Assembly: GCA_934045905.1 (NCBI GenBank) | Contig: OW203762.1 | Span: forward strand, 25,948,345-26,012,344 | DNA length: 64,000 bases | Direction of reading: 5' to 3' | From: Leuctra nigra | Taxonomy: Eukaryota > Arthropoda > Insecta > Plecoptera > Leuctridae | In this document: positions 1 through 14,600 of the stretch, piece after piece | Numbering within the stretch: position 1 is the first letter of the stretch | How the letters are laid out: each line of letters begins with the position of its first letter | Position numbers and translations under genes: made by a program | Notes under the pieces: model-generated | The model's database searches: none | The model's input: the letters and a program-made list of their open reading frames with translations, nothing else | Told to the model about the DNA's origin: nothing

Positions 1-3000
1 GATCCTTGATATCTATTTATGATATTCAACAATACGTAGTGACATAAATTATCTCGTAAATTATCTGAAAACTCGTAGGTACTGCATTTAAAATTTTTGA
101 CAAGGTATAGAGCTAACTAGATAAATTGTAATGTCCCTATAAATTTTGCGAACATCAGTCTCTAGTCTCATTTTGTTTGTGACACATTCGTGTGTATTTA
201 CGTCCCTTAATGTTGACCAGAATATAGCTCACAAATCCCAACCTGTCTTGGACTTAGAAGTATTTCCAAAGTGACGTGAGTAAAATCGACATGCAGAAAA
301 GCTGAAATCTGGTTCTGATTATTCGAATAGAAAGTCAAAAGCTCCGCGTTTACGTAACAAGAAAAAGAACAACTGAAACAAGAATAAAACAATTTAGTCT
401 TTGCGTGTTTTCGGTGATTTATTGAAATCATTCTTTATGCTAATCATTTTTATTATAGGCGTGCGCGATTTGTGACTTAATTTTAATCTTATAAGTGTTC
501 GAGTGAACGGTGAAGGCGGGCTAATAGTACAAATCCAAAAATAGTTGGCCGCGTGAAGTCTTTTGACTTTTTTACGAAGGTCATCGAAGTGTGAAAGACG
601 ATGAAAAAGAAAACGAAAGGATGAAATTTTTTAATCTGTTAAGCACCATTTAATCTTGAGTGTGGGCCACATGGCTCGTATGAATTATAAAAATTGAATC
701 CAGCACTAAGTTTGCATGACGCTTTTTGCACGCCGGTTACTGTGTGTGGACCAGAGATAAAATTACAAGATTGTTGGCGGGCTCAGGGGAGACCAAGGCC
801 TGGGCTTTTTCAAGTTTACAAAACCGTTTAAACTATAGTAGATAAACATACTTCATATTTTAATAGATTTATGTAGAGAGCCTGTATAGATATCATCTTG
901 ATATGTGTTAATCAATAGAACTGGAGCTTGTTCCTCAGAAAATTTTAGAAACGAAATTTTGTGAGATCAGTGTAGCTTTCTTCTTCACCTTATTTTATGT
1001 CCTTCGATTATAGATTTCGTTTGATTTTTTCATTATGAAGTGAGCGAAAGACTAGGCATTTTGATGATAGACACTGACTGACCCGGTAAAATGTTAGTCA
1101 ATAAATAAATTTTAATACAAAATTAAAATCAGTTGGAGAAAAATAATCCGAAATAAATCTTATATTCGATTTGTAATAGGGTCACTACTCTGTCCCCAGC
1201 CAACCACGCCACACAAAAATAACTATAAATCATAATCGTTTAAATTTATAATTCCATTTGTGTCAAGTAGTAATTGATGTGTGCTAATATTGGCACCCCT
1301 GTTTCTGACTCGACGCCTTAGAGCTCGCCCACTCACTCATCCGTCGCTTTATAATAGTGCCATTTATCACCAAACTCTCATTATTTATTAGTCATCTGGC
1401 ATCACCCGGCGCATCTCACAAGAAGAAGCTGTTGCGGTTTCTTTGGCAACGGTCCATCCCAAAGAAGTAATAATAATAAAAAGGAGTTAGAAATTATTCG
1501 CGTTTTTCTCTCTGTGATAGTTTTGAGAGGCTGTCAAAATAATACAAGTTTTACTGTCCCATATCTCTCATTTGTTGGATCATATTCTCAATGAAGAAGA
1601 AGAGGGCTTCTGAACTGTCAAAGGAGATGTCATTATAGTTGAAAGTTTTTACTTTGTTGAAATATGTCTTATGGTTCTCGTTTTTTAAAAGCTCTCTTGA
1701 AATAAATTATGTTTTGATTCATTATTACGACACGTACTCTCAATCATTTGAAAAACGCGTTGAAAAACTTTGAAAATTGTGATTTTAAAATATAGATACT
1801 GGTGTTTTAAATGACGTTTGATAAAATTAAATTGTCACTTTGAGATTTGAGAGAATGCGTTGTTACAATGGATGTTTTCAAAATTCTTTTAGATGAGACG
1901 ATACCTTCTGTGCGGTATGTTAAGAATTTAAACTAATTACGTCATTTCTTAGAAGTTTTAAATCTCCTCGTTCATTCATGCTTCATTTAAACACCTCTAA
2001 TTTGGAACCCATTCAATTCCCTTTCTTTTCTCTACAATTTATGTATCGGGGAAATTTGCATAATTCTCGGGAGCAGTCAATCAGGCGAACTGAAATCCAA
2101 GTCGCTGCGAGAAAAGCGCTGGGTTTTCTGCGTCATTTCCCCAGCAGAGAGAGAGGGAAAGATTTGTTGTCCCGTCAAAATAGAATCTTCTCTTCTTGTG
2201 CGGTTGAGTCGCGTGTTTCACTCAATTAATATCACCACGAGAGGAAGGAAAAGAGTTATTTTGACAAACTAAGTAGATAAATAAACTCGCATTCTTCCTT
2301 TGCATCGCGAAATTAACGTACTTCGAATTTGTCTCGTTCAGTTTGCCAATTGTCTCCGTCATCTTCGTAACTAATTACTAAACTAATATATCGCCTAATT
2401 ATCGGTGAAACTCCGCTCGTGCATGCTAATTTATAGCGATCGTGAGTTTAATAAGCCCTCACGCTAAGAAGTTATAAGTACTTATAATAATTGTTCAGTG
2501 GTTAGACGTTTTCACTTTTTAATACTCGCGTATTCGACTTCGTTTTCATACAAACAGGATTAATAAAACTTGCAAAGTGTTAACGCGGTATTATAATTAG
2601 CACCATGAGACACATATGCACCGTTAATTTGCTTTGATGTCAAATTTAGATCCTCGATAAGACACCTTTCAAAGTATTTATAATTCCCAAGCCGGTTTAA
2701 CTCAGTTCACTAATTCAATTAAAAAAAAAACTATCAATAGTTTAGATCTCTGTCAAAAGAATTTTGGCACATAACCTATATTCATTTACAGTTCATTCAT
2801 AAATTACGTCGCCTAATTTAATTTGCAGGGAGTTGTTTTTTAAATTTATTATTTCGATGTGGGTATGTGATTTGAAAGCTTACGTTTACTTTTGTTTCCA
2901 ATCTTGTATTTTATTACGAAGATTCCCTCATTATGAATACTTGTTTCAAGTTAGAAGCATCCTAATTAGGAGAGACGCAGAGTACCGATAGCATCTTGAA

Positions 3001-3643
3001 TGAATGTGTAAATATCTCTAGATTAGCGAATATCCCACATGGTTTGTCGCGTGCATCGAGTATAACTTTGCAGGGTGTTTTCGACCAGACAAGAGCAAAT
3101 CTTTTGTCCGGAGAGCACGCCCTTCGACTCCAGCCTCCTACTCTAGTACATTAAGATTCGATACGATGCGACTAATAGAAATCACTGCCCACGTCTTTAT
3201 TCTTCGGTTCATTAGTGCTGATAGAAAGTAGTAACACATGTGCACAAGTCCTTATTACACTGGATAATAATGACTGTGTGTGTGTTGTCATCAACATGTC
3301 TATATTCAAATAAAACTTGTTGCTGTATTTGTTTTTCTTAAAATGTACATAAAATAGGATATTAAATTTTTTTAATTAAATTAAAATATACGGGATGCAA
3401 TATCCCAAGCAATTACATTTATTCTGGCTCTTCCTCCGTACAAGCATGGAAGTGTGACTTAAAAATTTCGAACTCTAATTAAAATTAATACAAATATGAT
3501 CGAATTTCTGGACGTCGAAAATTCATATTTCTATTCGTCATGCTTATTTTATTGTTAGGATTTTGGGTTGAATATTGTACTCTTTATTTTCTCTTGAATT
3601 TCTGATTTTGACATTATCTTATAGCCATCCGCTTAGCTGTTCC

Positions 3644-3674
<31 letters not shown>

Positions 3675-6600
3675 ATTTGGTTTGGATTTATTATATTTTT
3701 GAAGGTTTTAATTTGCAAATGTACACATTTGATGTTTAATTATTCGTGTAATCTGGACTCTAAGCCTGCCAGGGCTGAACTACACAAGACAGAAATGATA
3801 ATTAATCAAGGAGTGTAGACGCGATGTTTGGCTACCAGATTGAGCGTTCCATTTAGGAGTTATTAGGACCACTTATTTTTTACTCGATGATAATATTAAT
3901 TGTTTTTCATTTCAATTTACAGCCCATCATTCTAGTCTCGTTTTAAATCCCACTCGCTGATGGCACTCTAATTTCTGCTGAATTATCACTCACATTCAAA
4001 AACATTCTTATTTTTATTACTTCCTATAAAATTCGAATGCCCAATGAACAATAATTACCATTAGTTTGAATTTATACGCTCAAATTTAACGAGCTCCAAC
4101 TGATAATCAAATCATCGAAATTGTGAACGCGCGAGTTATGAATAATTTCGAACGAATAAACACGACTCACTCGAGCAATTTATTATTTTCTAATTCGATT
4201 ACGCCATCTACTGATCTAATATGATTTTAATTGACATATCAAAGTGTAGTTACGTTTATTGAAACTTGTGATAGGGGAACCTGTTCGACGAGTTTGACAC
4301 AATGTGACACCGCTACTTTGACACCAAACTGACACTCTATTTACAAGTCATAAGAATGCAACGTCGATAGAAAAGTTTGACGAATCAATCAATGGATTTT
4401 TTTTAAACCTTTGGGCGACGGGAATTTAGAAACGTCTTTGATAAAATACTACCTATTGACAATAAGATTAATATTATTCATGTGAAAAGGAGTATGTAGG
4501 CATCATATTCAACCCACTCTGGAAGAAAAAGAGCTAGAAGTATTTCAACCCAAGCCTCGCCTCTACGTAACTGACAAGTTTGAGGTTATAACGCCTTGAA
4601 TCATTTCCATTGGTGACTAATCGTCGGTATTCTATGTTTGACTAATTATGATTTATATTTTAATATAAAGTGTAGTATTGTATCAAGGAATTATTACAGG
4701 TTGGCCCTGTAAACAAACATTCTAGTGTTGTTTTGTAACCGTTGTAAGACGTGTTTTAATTTTAATTCAAACTTATTCAGTTTTAGAGTAATGTTATTCA
4801 GTTTTCACTTACAATTTGTTACGGTCGCAAGTATGAAATTGATTACGTGCTACAGTGAGATATGGTCTTGGTGAGAGACCATATATTGATTCAAGCAAAA
4901 TAATCTGAATATTTTTGACAGTTCATATACATGACTGTTTGATGGATCGTTTGAATTTCATTCCATTTCTTACTGGGCATGAATTTCGAACACTAGCCCC
5001 ATCTATCGACGTCAAAGAATTTAACAATTTCATGAATATTGTTATCTTGTTTAAAAATCCTTGCATCAATTTACTTTAACTTTATGAGTTATATCGATTT
5101 AAACCCGAATCGCCGTACCGTGTTAAAACATTCCATTTAGTGACACAAGAGGTGCGTTTTGGAAGCCTTCTCATACGGATCCTGGTAGTAGTGGCTATTA
5201 CCTTGTTTAGGTGTTGTGGGTGTTGGAATAAATATGCTGTCAGATCCACAACATGGCATATCCATTTCTAGATTCTATGATATCAATCGTGTATTGGCGT
5301 CGTGTTTTATACTTAGTTATTATAGCATGCGATACGGGAAGTTCGACAATAGGCTAACTTATCGATATTGGCGAAATAAATTGAACCAGATTATAACCTT
5401 GTGTTACATTAGGTACTTAGCGCTAACTCAAACTGGGAAAGAGTTAAATTGATACTAGAGGCTGTTCAGAATAAAGAGTGAGGTTATAACTATAGCTATT
5501 CCGAATTTATACAGATTTTAGGATTTGTACCACCTTGCAACGTATTATGTAGGTACTTCCATCAAATTTGCAAATTTTGAAAGTTATTCTATTGCAATTA
5601 ATGTAAATTATGTTCTTTGTACCATTGACAAACGCTATCTATGATTACGAATGGTTCATGTCAGGTTGCGCAGCTGAATCTCTGGTACCAATCGCATTAT
5701 TTTTATGTGTGTGCTTTAAATGATTTTTTTCTGAGCTGTGACTGGTTTTTACATGGAGTAAATTTGAATATGGCGGAGGTGTCAAACATTAGTTAGGTAT
5801 TCAAATAGTTTCTAAACTCGATCACAGCTAGAAGAATGATGCACGAGAGTCTCGGTTTCTGAAAACCTTCACATGCAGATAGATATTCGTGTTTTACGCA
5901 CCACAAATAGATAACTGGAGAATCAACTACATTTGAAATTATGTAGAAACCATTGAAATATCTGAATAGTTTAGAGCATCAGTCACACTGTCAAAGTTGC
6001 TGCTATAAATCTTAGTACTTGCGGATCAAATACTGAATATTTTGAGCATTCGGCTCATGTCTGAAAAAACTTAATTTGCAAACATTATGTACTGTACCTT
6101 TATTGCTCAACAGTCAAATCACAGTTCAGTAGATAATCGACTAACTAATAGGATCGGATACTCGTTTTGCATAAGCCCAATTATAGAACGAGGATTTATT
6201 TCGTGGTAGCTTGTATATGTGGTGACAGCGAAAGCGGTGATTGTATGGGATATCTTATTCGAGCCATAATCTAAGCTCGCTTTATGCAACATAATGGTGT
6301 CAATGTAGAACTGTATTGAAATGACAGAGTTCCTGGCGCATGTACTGTCGATGGGGGGTAGTAAAGATGGCAGATAATAGTCGAACAAATGTTTGCTAAA
6401 GAATTTAAATCTATCATGTTGTATAGAAGCTCGTAAAAGTGATTGTGGAATTGTGTTCTTAGCCAATCGAGTTCTTCATTCGTTTCTTGTTTTAGGAGAA
6501 GATAGCTATCAAAAGAAAGAAATTAACAATAAAGACAAATTGTCAACCGCAAAACACATTTCTCGAGATAAAAGTTTCGGCCGGATTTAGTATACCTACC

Positions 6601-9600
6601 TTCTGACGCAAATTAACAACTAAATATCTTGAATTGCATTGCTTTATTGAACTTTATTTGACAAATAAATTCGTTGCACACAAAGAAAAATTAAGCGTCA
6701 TAACTGTAAACTATCTGTACTTTATGGTAAAGGGACAGGAAACCGTTTTCTTCCTATATTTCTCGCAGCGTATGTCAGTGTTTTCTCTTCAGTCACTCAT
6801 CCTTGTATACCTTTCTCCAAATGATATATGATTATTCCTCTCTCTCTCGGGTGTTAATATGATGTACAGATCAACAAAATATTCTAAACAATAGCTGTTG
6901 AAACATCTAATTGCTGCGCTTCGGTCTCGAATAACACGTTGTCAAAAGCTAGAGTGAAAATCTCGCCGCGTTGAATGCTGGACTGAACTCGAACGCCCTG
7001 GACAAGATTCCGGTTTCCAGTCAGTTGAAGCTCAATAAGGACATCTAGATTTCATCACTTGTACACCGGTCAACTCATTGTTTTATTCAGAAACTAAATT
7101 TAAAATAATAACACCCACTGAAGGTCTCACGAAGCCACTGAGTTGAATAATTGATGTAAACTTCCTTCTCTACACGACATTACAACTCATGAAAGTTTAA
7201 TAGCCCTTCTTTAACATCTCCAGCAATTTAAAGATGAATAGGGCCTCTTTATAGAAAGGTCAAGCGGTCGATGACGAAACTAGGGCTGGGAGATGATAAT
7301 AATAATAATTGAACTGGTTTGTATTTTAAATCAAAACTTGAGGAGCTCGCAGATTCGAGAGAAAAGACTACTTAAATTTCGAGCCATTAAACACTCCTTC
7401 TTAATGATCTTATACAGAATAGTTCCTGGCTTTTAAAAACTCTATCGACAAATCCTTTTATATTCCGGTGTCGATCGGCTGAAAGCATCATTATCTGAGG
7501 TTAGAAACGAGAAAGAGGTGACATAATGTCCCCGCCATTACGCATCACCGACACTGATGTATGCCGTAAGCTTTTAGTTATGTTTTTATGCTAATGTCTT
7601 TCGAACAGCTCATTTTTTCGGATGCTCAAAATCATCCGTGGAATATGACGTAAGAAAAGAAAAATGTCTGCTCTCTCTAATGTTTCCTAGCGATTATATT
7701 ATCTCCTCTTTTCTTACTCGCATAAAGAAAATTCTAAATGTTCATAAGAGGGGAAGGAAGACAACCCGTCGGCGACGTCCACCCCGACGCTTTGTGGACG
7801 TCGTTATAGGCGTCTAGTTAGAGGAGTCGTTAACCACGACGTCTCTTTGACCTGACCTCATTATTTGCGATCTCGGGAAGACGGAGAGAGGTTCTACTTG
7901 GACGGTGTCCGGTTGGGAAGCAATTTCGACGTAGATTTTCGGTTAATTTTGACGTCTAGCTTTGATCGTAGAACGTTGGAGGTGTTTTTCCCGCTAGAAG
8001 TTTCCTCATAAGGAAGATCGTCTGCTGTTCAAATAACTTTTAACCAAAGGATTTCCCACTTGCTGTCTAGAAGCAATTCATTATCCTTAGAATCCTGAGA
8101 GCTGTCCAGGTAATAATAATTCAAATAGTTGAGAGCCTTAACAAAAGCTCCAAAAAGAAAATCAAATAAGGATAAAATGTAAAATAAACGTACGAGCATC
8201 GTAGCAAATAAAACAAAAATACTGTAAAGAGTAGCAAATTAGTATATTTTACAAAATAGTTGTGTGTTCAATTAAATTTGAGAAATGCACTGAAAGAAAT
8301 TTCTTATTTGTTTATAAATTTGAGATTTTGAGAATTTGGATTTTTTTGCATTGAAACAAATTTTGTTTTTATCAATCAAAAATGTGTAACCAATGGTGTT
8401 TAACATAGTTTCTTTTACTCAGTAATATCTAGGTATTTCATATCATGTGTATACATTGTTGCTCACAAACACTCATAGTGACGCTTTTAACTATAATAAA
8501 TTGTTATCAACAGGAGCTCATCTCAAACTGATAGTCGTCAAAGGAATTGTTATTTCTTGGAAAAGTAATTCGTGTTCAAACATCGAGTGTTGATTAAAGT
8601 GGAGCCTGTTTCCAACTGAACTCTCTTGTTAGTTGTTACTCACCCCTCGATAGGTCAACTAATTAAACCGACAAGTCGAGTGCGCGGGAATCGTGTTTAA
8701 TTAGTTCTTGCATGTCAATGCGTGATAATGAGAAATAGACTCAAGGAGCAGATTTGCCTCCAGCCAATGAGACAACAGCATCTATCTTGATTGTTCTCGA
8801 TGCTTTACTTCAGTTCCTCTAAACATTTCGTATTCTTGGAGAGAGAACATCATGAAGTTTGTGACTTGAACTTTGATGTTTAAGCAAAGATATTTAATGC
8901 AGGTAAAAGCTTTATTTTAAAAGCTCGGTTGAGACTTTCAAGTCAAAATGATATTTTATGACAAATTGATAAGAATGTCAATATTTAATGAACTTTTGAT
9001 AAGAATAACTCCCTAATTATGATCCATGGCATTATGGCAATTGCATTACCCAATGTCAAACTTTTCAAAATGTTGGATTTACAATTGTAATCTTATTACT
9101 ATGTAAATTAAAATATACTACAGTCTTGTTTGGCGTTTTGTGGTCAAAGATTGATACCCAATTTCGTACTGAAAATAAAAGATATACCTAGTGTTGGTAT
9201 TTTTCATGAAATTTTTGTGTGTGAAAATTTTCATGAACATTTTCAATGTTTTGAATCCTGAGGAAGGTAATTTTTTAAATTTATTTTTTCTAGTAGGTGC
9301 ACCGACATTTTCAAACGTATTTCTATCACGCATATTAATGTAACACCTCCATTAATACTTTACAAAATAAAACAATTGAAAATATGCTGAAAGATCCTCT
9401 GTAAATGAGTATTTTCACTTTGAAAATTTTCAAGTCCCAACACTAGATTATTTTTAGAATTTATAAGATTTAGGATGGCAGAATCCTTTCAGGCAAATTG
9501 ACCACATTCAATGTTCATCTTCCGTATCATATTATACATACACCAGTCAACTTACATCCATCTGATTTGATCCACTAGAATGTATTGTATCGATTAATAA

Positions 9601-10295
9601 CTGTCAGTTGTATGAAGTAACCATGCCGTGCTGAGCCAAGCCAGTAGCCGTGCCGTGCTATGAGTGATATACTCAGTACATGATCAAGTGTGCAGTGAGC
9701 CGATTACCCACAACCTGGAGGTAATCGGCCTGATTGATGCAGGGGTCAATTAGTTGAGAGATTTGAAACAGTAGACGTGGCAGTTGACACTGATTGTAGT
9801 TTCTGATTGCGTTTTGATAGAAGTTATTGTTGATTACGAATGGGGGGATTTAGACATGATTATTGATTTGAGTTTGGTTTTGTGTTGTGTGTGACAATTC
9901 TAATGGGTCTTTAATTGAAGTCATTGCAATGTGACATGAAGACTGTACACAAGGGTGTATTACAGAGAAAAATACTTTTTAATTGCATGGAAATACATCG
10001 ATAAAATAGTACTTTATTAGAGTATTATTATAAAGTGCTTTTATAATGCAATAATTGTATATTTCACAGCTCTATCGAAGAGTGTCAGAAACATATAAGA
10101 AAGGGGGAATTCCTGCTTCCTCAACCTGTGGCTTCCATATTGTGTTATTACAACGTTCTGAAGATTAAAAGAGCACCATTCGTTAAAGTATCACTTTTAT
10201 AGTGTTCCAAATCCAAAATACACCCTGTATAGCACGAGGTGGAAAAAAAAGACTATGTATTATATTTTGTATTACTTTTTTGTATTTCAGTTTCT
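1..10295. other. AT-rich non-coding DNA upstream of the visible slit exons
   Basis: I see no gene here. Open frames are short (at most 115 codons) and have no family resemblance, so they look like chance. Notable points are a 26-base poly-T run at 3647..3672, a short perfect hairpin at 4860..4884, and a G+C-richer patch at about 7745..7990 that contains an inverted repeat. The stretch could be intron or 5' flanking DNA of slit; the sequence alone does not decide. Confidence 0.5.
3647..3672. repeat. Poly-T tract, 26 bases
   Basis: An uninterrupted run of 26 T. It could be the reverse-strand poly-A tail of a retroposed sequence, but the bases to its left and right show no recognisable element or flanking duplication. 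More likely it is a simple repeat. Confidence 0.85.
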
Positions 10296-10317
10296 CCCCC
10301 CCCCCCCCCCCCCCCCC
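10296..10317. repeat. Poly-C tract, 22 bases
   Basis: An uninterrupted run of 22 C followed by CCACC-type bases, in AT-rich surroundings. On the minus strand it would be a poly-G run able to form a quadruplex. It creates an artificial poly-glycine stretch in an open frame at 10183..10458. Confidence 0.9.
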
Positions 10318-10544
10318 ACCACCCAAAAAAATCAGAATAACGTTTCTACGCCACTGGTAGGTACATTCAAAACAAAATTTTCCTGTGTTCCTGTGTGTGT
10401 TCTCCATAAATTTAAATGAACAAATATAAAATTCGCAATAAAATGGTGTAACGCTCACTCACTCTAAAGTCACTTCCCTCATCCCCAGATGATTGCGAAT
10501 CTCATGTAACTAGGGCGCTCCGACCTCACTTGAGCAACTAATTG

Positions 10545-10568
10545 CCCCCCCCCCCCCCCCCCCCCCCC
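10545..10568. repeat. Poly-C tract, 24 bases
   Basis: An uninterrupted run of 24 C only 227 bp beyond the tract at 10296..10317. The flanks of the two tracts are unrelated, so this does not look like a local duplication. It gives another spurious poly-glycine peptide on the minus strand. Confidence 0.9.
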
Positions 10569-11622
10569 AAGCACAGCACGATCCAAGGCGCTCGTGACCC
10601 CTGGCCAGCATGCGACGGCCATTTCGACAATGTACTTTCCATGTAGTCGCTCTAATCGAATTAAGAATCTCTTCTTGGAGTGTGTATTTCTTGGCAATAA
10701 TAATTAGGGTGATAGCGTTTTGATAAAGCAGGCGCTGAGCGTTGGCACACGTGTCCGACGCTGTTGAGGAGAAATGTGATCATTATTCAGCACGGGTGAT
10801 AAATACAACATGGCGGGCTACTGGACTGCATCTTATGCTAATGTGGCTGAGAAGTTGCCAGGAGATTGTGTATACGAGTTACCTTCACGAATCGTTATTT
10901 TGATTGAATAAGTAGACATTTTTGTGACTGTCTGTGGTTGATGCACAATTACTTTAAATGTTGGCCCTGTAAAGGGTCGTTTGTCGCAATTTATCACAAA
11001 TATAGTTTGTAATAAGTATGACAATCTAGATATTTTGTAAACTTCTTACTTAGTGCTTCTTAGCACGTTCTATCTTTCTTTTATGTCACCACAATTTCCA
11101 CTTGGTACTTGAATAGTCCACAGCACTTAATGACATTTGCATTCACGAAATCTGATTATTCTAATCAGTTTCGAATGACGTTCAAAACAGTTTTGTTTTG
11201 ATAAGCTTTTATGTGCACTTTCTTATGAATTAGTAAAGGGCACATCAACAAAATGTGTACAGGATATTTCAGGATAATGAACAGTACAGGATAATTCTGT
11301 CAAAAAGGAGTCACTTATATCAAGAAACATCTTGATACAATGATCAATAAACGAACTGTCACGTCAATACATTGTATCCGTATCAGCAATTCGATTACTT
11401 TAGAATAAATACATCTTGTGTACGCTTAATATTTGCTTTGCTTGTTATAATATGCTGAAGAGTAAATATTTATTGAAAAGTTCACATAAGAGCGTGTTGG
11501 TTTGAAGCTAAAAAACTAGGTCATTTCGCTCCTTTGCATGGTCCTCAATATGAAAATGTTCTGTTTACTTCTACGCTTTTCTCCCAATTAAGTCTCAACT
11601 TTACAACTCCAACTCTTGAGCA

Positions 11623-11688
11623 TGCAACTCGAAAACAACTCACTCGCAACTCACTTGCAACTCGAAAACAACTCCCTCGCAACTCTCG
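11623..11688 (+). repeat. 33-bp tandem repeat, two units
   Basis: Two adjacent 33-bp units start at 11623 and 11656. Each begins TGCAACTCGAAAACAACTC and they differ at a few bases. Shorter CAACTC strings flank them (from about 11604), suggesting growth from a 5 to 7 bp seed. The overlapping open frame (11534..11776) shows the repeat as ATRKQL and RNS, with no known domain. Confidence 0.7.
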
Positions 11689-14600
11689 CAACGCGGCACA
11701 TGCGAAATTGCGAATATTTCATCGAGTATTTTTATTCGCTCATCTCACATTGTTTTCTTGTTCATTTCATCAATGATTGAATTTCAAACTTCTTCCAATT
11801 TTATACGAGTCTTTTTTTTACGAATAGTCTTCAATTTTATTACTCGAAATTTATTTAGAGTTCGTAGCTTTTTCGTCCGAATGTAAAATGTTTTCCTACG
11901 GCAAATAAGAAAGACGGGAGGGTTTTTATGCGTTTTGAATGTCAATCGACAGCACCTGGGTTTCACATGGATGGTTCACTAACGTTGAACTATCGTCGTA
12001 TTTCTGTTTACCCGATAGCAACTTTATTACTTGATATTTGTAGAAGAGAGATACAAACTCGTATGTATTTCAGCAATCTTCATATTTCTTTTCCAAATAT
12101 GAAAAATGTGGTATACCTTCCAGCATGTTATTTTTTGATTTTCAATGCAAAATTGTGTAGTTTCCTTTCTTTCTATCTTACAGTTCTTTATTACTTATTA
12201 GGCATTTTTTAGTTCAACGTCGATTCGAATATTATGCTAAATGGAGAATTTGTATGAGAACCCTATATATGTCATTGCAAATTATCTGATTTTGTAGAAA
12301 GTAAAATGAAAACTACAAAAATCAGTAAACTATTACTGATTATTACTGAGAATATAACTATTCTCAGATTTCCCACTTTCCCTATTTGAGAAAAGCATTT
12401 CAATTTCGCACCATATTTCCTTATTAATCACTCATGACTCGCGTGTCAAAACTTAACTATAAAACATTCCATCGCTCAATTAATATCCTCTCGCTAAAAC
12501 CTTTTGAAACCGACCTCCAGTTCTCTCTTTACACTAAGTGTAAGCAAACACTCTGGAGCTCCAGTTACACAACTCCAAGAGAGACGGAGTATTTCATTAC
12601 GAACAGACAAACACGCGAGACTGAACTCATCAAGCACGCATGGACGCCATTTTATCGCGTGAACGTCGCGACAAAATGGCGAACTCGAATTGCGTGATTT
12701 ACCTTGCGAAAACCAATAAGTATTACGAGGAGTTTAAATGTGATTGACAGTCTGGGAGAAATGTACAAAACAAGATTGTTACGTTCTATTTAGCAAAGTT
12801 CAGTGGTGAAAAACCAAAAACTTTACTATGTGAGGTTATGGTTAGCTCCGTGTTATGTTATATTATTTTGCACTTCAGTAACAATATTTTGTAAGACTTC
12901 TGTTCAATTATGAAGTAAATTGTGAAATGATGATGAAGAAAGGGGAAGATGGGAAGAAATCTGTCGCGGTGGCCCAGAACTTGCCTCTCTACTGTGGAAA
13001 AGCACGAAGAAAGCTCAGTCAGGAAAGTTCTCAAAAGTACACAGAATTAAAATGTCGATACGGTTTATAAATCAAATGTGTGAAATACATTGATATGACA
13101 AATGATGTATTTTTTAAGCTTGAAGCGTGTTTTTGTTAAAAACAATATTCAATTTCGCAAACCGGATTGTACTTTCAGAGTGGCATGTAACTTGGGCTGA
13201 TGAGTGAGAAGTCATGTCAAATATCAACCACGACACTTTACTTTGCAGCGAATAATTAATATTCCTCGATTTATAACTCAATCCGCTCGCTGCAGTGGCG
13301 TGACGTCACGTCACGTGACTAAATCTCATGGAAAATCAGATGTTGAGATTCTCTTTTTCGGACACGAATTAGCTTTTAATTTCATGAATAAATCATCGCG
13401 TGGAAATTTTCTGTCGTAGAAAATTTTGGTTAAGGAAATTGAAAATTCTATAATTCGAGTTTGGGAAACGAAATTAACGCCTTTTTCTCTAGAAATAGAA
13501 ACGTCACGTGTATATATTCTACCCTCTCTAGTGACCTGAATGAGAACTATAATAAGGGGCGAAGAAAGAGTAATTCAGGAATGTATAGTACCACTTTTGT
13601 CGCGTGTGAAACATTCTACTTTGAGGGTTGATTGGCACGCATGTGCCACATACATCCAATCACACTCCACAAATGAGCCACGTGCTGCATTGTGACGTAA
13701 TATAAAGATACGCAGAAAATGAATAATATCTTTTCTAAATCCTTAGATTGAATAATATTTTTTTACTGTTTAACTGCTCTTTGGGCATGCGGCATAATTT
13801 ACTAATGATAATTAACACGAATCTTTTAAGAGAGTAAGAAATTGAAATCCATCACCTTGTGGATATCATAAAAGTTAATGGCTTAGAGTCATGCATACAT
13901 TTTCCCACTCAACATTTTCTTTTGCTGAAAAGCCACAGGAGTTCTCAATAATGTGCCACAGTGCTTAGCGTAATAGCTTTGAGGCAGTTCGAGGGAATAA
14001 ATTTGTCGAAAATGTGAACTTCTTACATTTTTACAGCACTTCCTGAGCAATTAAGTGCGATGGTGACGGAGTGTGGTTGTTAATTCATGCGCGGAAGTTG
14101 GCAGAGCTGAAAAAACTTCTCCGAACTCGAATAGATTTCGCGCCTCAACGTGCATATATGGTGGAAATTTCAATGAAATCACTGGCTGCGTTTAGGCGGG
14201 AAGTTACTGCGATTTCGAGGTGGGAAGACGAATGGAACGAGATTTTCATGTTATTTGGGGTCGTTCAAACTTTTAAGCTGTCTGAACTTTAGGGAAAACT
14301 TAGTACCTGCTGTGTACATGATCACTGTACGAAACTAAATTATAAAAAATCGTTCTTTTAATTAGCAATCGGTTTTTCATGGAAGCGTTAATTTAAAGTT
14401 TTGTTCAGTTAAGTTTAGTTTCGTTGGAGTTAAAACGTTGAAGAACTGTAACGAAGTCCAAAAAGAATACTCAAACAAGTAGAAGACTTGTGTTAATTAG
14501 TTGATAAAATATCAATATTTGTTTGCTCTTTTCGCAAAATCTTAATTGGATGTTAAAGAATGCAATTTCGATAAGTTTCACTAAACTTTTTCAGATTATG

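Noticed and set aside
10183..10697. Two minus-strand open frames with poly-glycine stretches
   Set aside because: The glycines come only from the poly-C tracts at 10296..10317 and 10545..10568; the rest of each peptide has no domain.
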